Of a stretch of DNA of 64,000 nucleotides, positions 58,156-64,000 are shown piece by piece. Below the pieces are notes generated by a model. It did no database searches and was not told the origin of the DNA. It saw only the letters and a program-made list of their open reading frames with translations. The stretch's first letter is position 1. Each line of letters starts with the position of its first letter. Origin of the DNA: Ostrinia nubilalis (Eukaryota; Arthropoda; Insecta; Lepidoptera; Crambidae); assembly GCF_963855985.1 (NCBI RefSeq), contig NC_087091.1:12096154-12160153 (forward strand), in the 5' to 3' direction. Position numbers and translations under genes: made by a program.

Positions 58156-58757
58156 TTAATGTCTGGTCTACTCATTGATTACTACTGCTGTTTGCACCCA
58201 TACTTGGACTAGACTTGATTGTCTAGCCATTTTATTTTGTTTTTCTTTGATACTTTTACTACGTTTGAATGAATATTTGGAGCAATTTCTAAGTATGAAA
58301 GGAAGTAGGTACCTAATGTAAGGATGATAATCGGATAAAATTTATTAAAACCCAATCTATATTATTTTGTATATTATTTTGAAATATTTTCTCATTTGTC
58401 GGACGAATTATCCCACAATTTTCAATGATAGTTGCAACTTCTCCTTTGTGGATGTTGTTACATTTCAGTAGTCGATCCTAAAAGCTACTATGTAATAATG
58501 ACATAGTATTAATTTAAAATGTTATTAAACGACTGATGCAACCAGAACTATCGTATATTTATGGGTAGGTAGTAAAATTAAATTAAGGACAATAAATATT
58601 TTTCGAATAATTTTAAAGTTTTTATGTGAGTATCACACACAAGGTAGATAGGAATAAGATGACACGTAATTTTTACTACACAATCAATTTATTATTCCTA
58701 AAATAAATAAACATTTAACAAGAACTTCGGCGGCAGATAACAATGGGGTTGGGTATT

Positions 58758-61414
58758 TTAATGGTGCTTGTGTTCCTCAACGTGCTTGGTAGTGTGCTTC
58801 ACCTCGGCGTTGAATCTGGAATAAAACAAATGAACATCGGTTAGTTAATCAGATAGAAGTGCCGGGAGTCATTTCATTCTTTTAAGCAGATAAATAGAAC
58901 ACCATTTATCTAACTAGTCGAGAGTAACGTCGAATTCATGCCTAATGAGAGAAAGAAGTTTTATTCACCCGGATTTCTTGTCAGCGTGGTACTTGACAGT
59001 GCGGATGGAACCATCGTGCTCGTGCAGGCTGTAGACGCCCTCCACTTTGTAACCATCGCGGGACTCGTGGTGCTTCTTGATGTCGCCGGTGTGTGCGTCA
59101 TGCACCTGGTACTCGAACTCGTACTTGGCAGGGCCCTAAGAAATAAAAAGTACATATCGATGGGTGCCTGGAATAAAGCCGCAATCGACAAAACACAATT
59201 TTACAGGAGAAGAGATTTAGTGAAATTTTTGAATAATAACTAAACTACGAGGCGTATCCAAATGGTTTGTATATCAAACGATGCGTTATTTTTTCTGGAG
59301 TAACATATAATGTGCATAAGGTTATAGTGCTTAGAATATACCTTAAAAAAGGTAGAAATACATATTGCCGCTTCATACATTGAAAGTCGGTTCCGTAAGA
59401 GTCCATTGTGGTTTTATTCCGGTAAAAAGTGCAAAAGTAATCATACAGCAATAGTGCATTGCAGCGTTGTGCGCTGATCTGAAGGATGTATGGCGAATAC
59501 AGTAATAGCGGTTTGCTTGAATTTAATGATCGACTTGGAAAATGTACTGGTGAATGCTGTGTACTATTATGTTCATATGGTCCGTATCGAAATGAGTACA
59601 AAGTTGAATATCTAGAGTGTTTCGTTAATATCTTTATACATATAAAGTAGTGGAATTCATTAGTACATAATGATAATATTATAATATTACACGCTTTTGC
59701 CCGCGGCTTTTTCGTAGTTTAGAAGTTATCAATAATTTTGTAACTTTTTTTCAATTTCATGACCTAGTAGGTTTTAAAAAAACTTATCTTTATTTCGGGT
59801 TGACTTATCTCAGATTTCTTTATTTTGACAATATCGCTATTAATTGCAAATGTTTGAAAAAAATATTCACCTTCCTATCTTTGATGCAAGATTCAAAATT
59901 TTTGCTAGAAACATAAAAAAAATGCTTTTAGCAGAACATTCTCAAAATTTCAACTTAAATGTTTAAATAATAAAAAATGAGAACTTTCATAGGTCTAAAA
60001 TAATTTTAAAAACTGCGCAGTTTTCTGGAAATTCATAATAATACAAAAAAAACATGTACTTAATAGGCCACTATTTTTGTAATCGCTCCACTAAAGTGGT
60101 AAGTCGCTAAATGTTTTTGACTTTCTTAAAGTGAATTAATATGGGCAATCTTCTAAGTTTACATTACGTAGAACAGATTTAGAGACAATAACTGAACAGA
60201 ACATGTTTTTATTCTCAGCAAGGAAGCTTTTGCCCTTTATCACACCTGGTGGAAACTGTGATCAGGCTCAAGGTAGAAGGAAACTTCAACTACAGAGAAA
60301 CTATGGCTTCCTACCTCCAATGCCGAAACATATTGTTATTATAAATAAGCTTTAATGAACATAAACCAAATATCCCTCCTTCTTCTCTTCCTAAGTCCCC
60401 ATTATCTTCCTAAGTCTGTCGCCATAACAATAATGTTGACAGCATTACTGTGTTCCAGCAGTTGTCAGGTAGGTACACAGCATTGCTTAATGTAAATCCA
60501 ATCAACATATTTTTATTGCATAGAAGAACACCATGAAGTATTATTACTTAAGAAAGTTTAAAGAAATTGTACAAGTAGGTAATGTTTATTGTGACTTGGT
60601 ACACATAGTTTGTTTCGGGGAACAAAGCCGCAATGGCCGTTACTTGTAGAAGTTTGAGATAAAACTTTTAACATTGAACATGCCACGATTATTCTGGTAA
60701 ACAAATTTCCGGGAATAACGATTCAATATCCATAGTGCTTTTGGTAAATCAGCCAGTTTCAAAGATAAAATTCTGAAAAAAAATCACAAGGTGTATAGGG
60801 ACCCCCAGATTACGAAAATCGCTTAATCGGAAAACTGCTGCTATGGCTATTGCGGCTTTATTCCAGGCACCCATCGATATTATATTTTATCCGACGCGCT
60901 GTATTTATCGTTCGATAGACTCGTCTCAAGCCCTTACGATTATTAAACTGCATGCCTTCAACACAAAACTAAAACAATTTGAAGGTAAGATATTCTTCTC
61001 TTAAACAATTGAAGGTAATAGATTACCGGGCGCGATACTTACGTCATACTTGTGGAAGTCCTTAGGGGGAGGCGCGGGCACGTCGTGGCGCTCGATGTGG
61101 TATGAGGAGATGGCGGGCTTGTGTTCCTCATGTTTATGTTCTTCATGCTTGTGTTCTACGTGCTTGTGTTCTTCGTGCTTGTGCTCCTCATGCTTGTGGC
61201 TCTCGACGTAGTGAGCGACGGGCACCACCTTCTCCACGACTTGCTTCTCCACCTTGACCTCGACCTTGGGCTCGTGGTGCTCGTGGTGCACGTGATGGTG
61301 CACGATGCTCTGCGACGAGTACGCGTGCTCCTCAGCCAAGCAGACGGCTGCTAGGGCCAACACTGCGACCACCTGGAGAAGAGACAAGCAATTAACACCC
61401 CTATACATATTCAT
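58758..61414 (-). CDS. CP17: His/Lys/Glu-rich RR-2 cuticular protein, about 198 aa (3 coding exons)
   Basis: Coding exons are 61414-61043, 59135-58969 and 58815-58758. Unlike all others, the start codon lies in the same exon as the signal peptide: [20 protein letters not shown] and onward. A second ATG at 61408 has a better context (A at -3) and would give 196 aa. The residues before [13 protein letters not shown] come from DNA that looks like an intron-1 acceptor (CTCTTCTCCAG). [42 protein letters not shown] repeats, [11 protein letters not shown] and PPKDFHKYD follow. The RR-2 domain is at about 125-186 ([20 protein letters not shown] onward, KKSGFNAEVKH). The tail is EEHKHH. Intron 2 is 1.9 kb and holds a TIR element. 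Confidence 0.85.
59158..60876. mobile_element. 1.7-kb TIR element in CP17 intron 2
   Basis: Perfect 28-bp inverted ends (59158-59185 and 60849-60876) begin CGATGGGTGCCTGGAATAAA, with ATAT flanking both sides. The inside is AT-rich with no recognisable transposase; the 118-codon minus frame at 59245-59601 resembles nothing I know. Confidence 0.7.
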
Positions 61415-61463
61415 ATGTAAAGTGAGAAATCAATATTAAACAGTACTGTACCGTTATTCGAAG

Positions 61464-61471
61464 CCTTTATA
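61464..61471 (-). promoter_or_regulatory. CP17 TATA box
   Basis: TATAAAGG in gene orientation, 50-63 bp before the two candidate ATGs. This spacing supports a start at 61414/61408 rather than in a distant upstream exon. Confidence 0.55.
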
Positions 61472-61904
61472 ATGAGAGTAGTGTCTGTCTTTTCCTGTTT
61501 GAGTACTAGTTTTGACGTATAATCTGCCCACGTGACTTCCGCTCCGGTCCCCCACCGCCTAAGCACGCCTCAATTAGCGACACTAGCGCCACCAACGGTA
61601 GCTCGAAACTAGGTTTCGATATTCTCGCCATTGGTGTTTTAGTTCCCGTTCGAGACGGTCGTAGAATTAGCTCCGCTAGTTCGCGACCCATCTCACGGGT
61701 ACTAGTCGTGACGTGATTCAGGTAAAATATTACCATCATAATGTAAGTACTTTAAATTATTATGTACTGGCTGAAAACTTATAAAAATTACTGTGATTAC
61801 TTATTTCGCAGTGTAATTTATTTTTACAACGGTGTTACCGTTCGGGGGTAGATTGCATTCAATCTAACTCAGTGTAATTTTAAATAATTTTCTTTCTTCT
61901 CTAG

Positions 61905-62215
61905 TAATACTTGTACCTAACGGTATTCCGTTAGACGTGTTTCAAAAGTAACATTACTTTTTAGCAATGTTTGTTTCTAACGGTTTTTCGTTAGATATGT
62001 TTTTAAGCTAACTTTTCTTCTTAGCAATGTTCGTACCTGACGGCGTGTTCCGTTAGATGTGTTTTAAAACTAACATTCCTTTTTAGCAATGTTTGTGCCT
62101 AACGGTTTTCGTTAGATGTGTTTTAAAACTAATATTCCTTTTTAGCAATGTTCATTCCTAACGGTATAACACTCCTTTTTAGCTGTGTTTGTTCCTAAGG
62201 GTTTTCCGTTAGATG
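61905..62215. repeat. Tandem array, about 60-62-bp unit, each with a small hairpin
   Basis: About five to six copies contain CTAACGG-n-CCGTTAG (an inverted pair), a TTTTAAAACTAACATTCC-like stretch and TTTTTAGCAATGTT. Copies lie near 61911, 61972, 62032, 62095, 62153 and 62189. Confidence 0.75.
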
Positions 62216-62965
62216 TCTTTATTTTCAAAAGGAAATATTATGTCCACGTGCAGAAGAGGAGCAAGAGTTGGCGTAGAGGTCAAATCAAAGGATGGTGTGG
62301 TGTAATGTGATAGTCGCAAGATGTGATTGCTTGCTACAATAAGCTGTAAGTACCAACTTACCAATACCATTTCAGACATACGAATTCCATCGGACGGATT
62401 GTGTTGATTTATAAATCAACAAAATAAATAAACGGTAAACTACCTTTATCAATATGCATCCGGGGAAAGTATGAAAACTTCCACTAGGTAGGGTAGCGTA
62501 CCGACGTACCTATTCTACCGCCATTATGGAAGTCTAACTCATGGCTTATAACCCAAGAGTGAAGTGTGCAGTTTGTCCTATTAGGATACGGTACGTAGGT
62601 ATAATAATACCTTTGTGGTTTTCTTAAACTATGATTTCAGGAAAACGCTATGCTGTTACTGTGTAGATAAACAGTGAGTCTGTGTAATAAACGGTGAAGG
62701 ATGAACATCGTCTATTCAGCCTGATACGCAGTTTATTTGATGCTAGCGGCGTCTGGAAAATTTTTCGGCAGCAATACGATCGCAACTCTGCTCCGCAGAT
62801 CGATCTGAGATTTCGCCTTATACTAAATACCTACAGTGGAAAACTCAAACTGGCTACTCGGCAAGCTAGATGGCAGTGTAACCAAAACGCAGCAGCATAA
62901 TCCTGTAGCGAGGGTAAGTTCTCTTGGAGCAAACAGGGAAAAACCAGGAGCCAGAACATTTTCTC

Positions 62966-63630
62966 CCTCATCCCACCGGGATAGGAGAAAACTCAAACAC
63001 TCAAGGAGTCTCATATTGAGCCAGGCAACGCCGCTCATTTTTATTTACGTCGAGAGGTCTTAGTAAGGCATTGGTCCAAACCCTCTTGTTATCCCTCATC
63101 CCACTGGGATAGGAGATTACCCAAAGAGAACCGGACTCAAATCATTACATTTCGAGCCGAGCAACCTCGCTCATTTTTATTTACGTCGAGAAGTTTTAGG
63201 GCATCGCTCTAAACTCTCATGTTATCCCTCATCCCACTGGGATAGGAGATTACCCAAAGAGAACCGGACTCAAATCATTACATTTCGAGCCGAGCAACCT
63301 CGCTCATTTTTATTTACGTCGAGAGGTCTTAGGGCATCGCTCTAAACCCTCATGTTATCCCTCATCCCACTGGGATAGGAGATTACCCAAAGATAACCGG
63401 ACTCAAATCACTACATTTCGAGCCGAGCAACCTCGCTCATTTTTATTTACGTCGAGAGATCTTAGGGCATCGCTCTAAACTCTCATGTTATCCCTCATCC
63501 CTCTGGGATAGGAGATTACCCAAGGAGAATCGGACTCAAATCATTACATTTCGAGCCAAGCAACCTCGCTCGTTTGTATTTGCGGTTCAAAGACATGAGG
63601 GCATCGTCCTAAATCCTCATAATTTTTGAA
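62966..63630. repeat. 133-bp tandem array with palindromic words
   Basis: The word CTCATCCCACTGGGATAGGA recurs at 62966, 63095, 63228, 63361 and 63494, so the period is 133 bp (129 for the first step). Each unit also has GAGCAACCTCGCTCATTTT and AGGGCATCGCTCT. Confidence 0.85.
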
Positions 63631-64000
63631 GAGTTATAGAACCCAAACGCCTTATTCCACGGCAAACGAAAATAAGTAAAGTTGCCGAGTAGACATGAGG
63701 GCTTCGCCCTAAATCCGCATAACTATAAAAGGGTCTGAAATTCTATTTAGCACGGCAAAATTAAAGTAATGTTGCCGGGAGGACATAAGGGCATCGCCCC
63801 AAATCCTCATAATTTTCAAGGGTTATGGAACCCTAATTAAAATGCTTTATTTCATGACAAAAGTAAGCTATTTAAGACCTGCCATGGGTAAAAGGTGGAG
63901 ACAGAGATCATGAGATTACGCAAAAATTACTCGATTCGTGTCAGTTTGGCTTATTTCATTACTGCCGAGATGATACGAGGGCATCGCCCTAAACCTTCAG
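63590..64000. repeat. Degenerate continuation with AGGGCATCGCCCT words
   Basis: The word GAGGGCATCGCCCTAAA recurs at about 63597, 63697, 63787 and 63977 with spacing of about 90-190 bp, each followed by an AATCCTCAT-like stretch and gcacggcaaa/gttgcc blocks. It runs off the window edge. It could be the internal part of a larger retroelement or satellite; I see no coding region. Confidence 0.55.

Noticed and set aside
59245..59601. 118-codon minus frame as a gene
   Set aside because: It lies inside a TIR element within an intron, has no recognisable domain and has AT-rich chance composition. I cannot support it.
62966..63600. CRISPR-like array
   Set aside because: The repeats are 133-bp head-to-tail units without unique spacers, in a clearly eukaryotic genome.

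Overview
This is eukaryotic DNA from an insect, almost certainly a moth or butterfly. It is AT-rich with GC-rich exons. It carries a dense cluster of small intron-containing cuticular-protein genes and many repeat types typical of Lepidoptera: RTE and R1-clade non-LTR retrotransposon ends, a TTAA-flanked piggyBac-like element, a pogo-like element and many short TIR elements. I cannot name the species.

Seventeen genes can be built exon by exon (labelled CP1 to CP17). Sixteen encode secreted cuticular proteins with an RR-2 type chitin-binding domain (Rebers-Riddiford, CPR family). CP5 has the same first-exon structure and N-terminal SSQS-VRHD motif but no RR domain. Strand order is CP1-CP5 minus, CP6-CP7 plus, CP8-CP9 minus, CP10 plus, CP11-CP13 minus, CP14-CP15 plus, CP16-CP17 minus. 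The first exon nearly always codes only 4-5 residues (MFSK, MYSK and similar) and ends at a phase-0 intron inside the signal peptide. CP1-CP4 and CP6-CP8 have three exons, Ala-Pro-Val-Tyr-His repeats and an uninterrupted RR domain. CP9-CP17 are His/Lys/Glu-rich and have an extra intron inside the RR domain, just before the FNA motif.

Layout: 1-15.5 kb holds CP1-CP4, near-identical tandem copies that include a duplicated flank. 16-17.6 kb holds CP5. 20-29 kb holds CP6-CP8, whose last exon looks identical at the DNA level. 30-41.8 kb holds CP9 and the His-rich trio CP10-CP12. 44-49 kb holds CP13 and CP14. 52-61.5 kb holds CP15-CP17, with CP15 and CP16 forming an inverted pair. Between genes lie transposon remnants, tRNA-like sequences, fold-back palindromes and, from 61.9 kb to the end, two tandem-repeat arrays.

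The proteins would be secreted by the epidermis, bind chitin through the RR-2 domain and build sclerotised or stiff cuticle. Nearly all promoters have a TATA box about 60-70 bp before the ATG, and several have an arthropod initiator. Ten also have an AAGGTCA-type half-site like that of beta-FTZ-F1, which would fit ecdysone-timed moulting control. The most notable features are concerted evolution of RR exons, the RR-less CP5, a chimeric frameshifting mini-exon in CP12, an apparently exonised intron 1 in CP17, and a near-perfect 280-bp palindrome at 25.7 kb.
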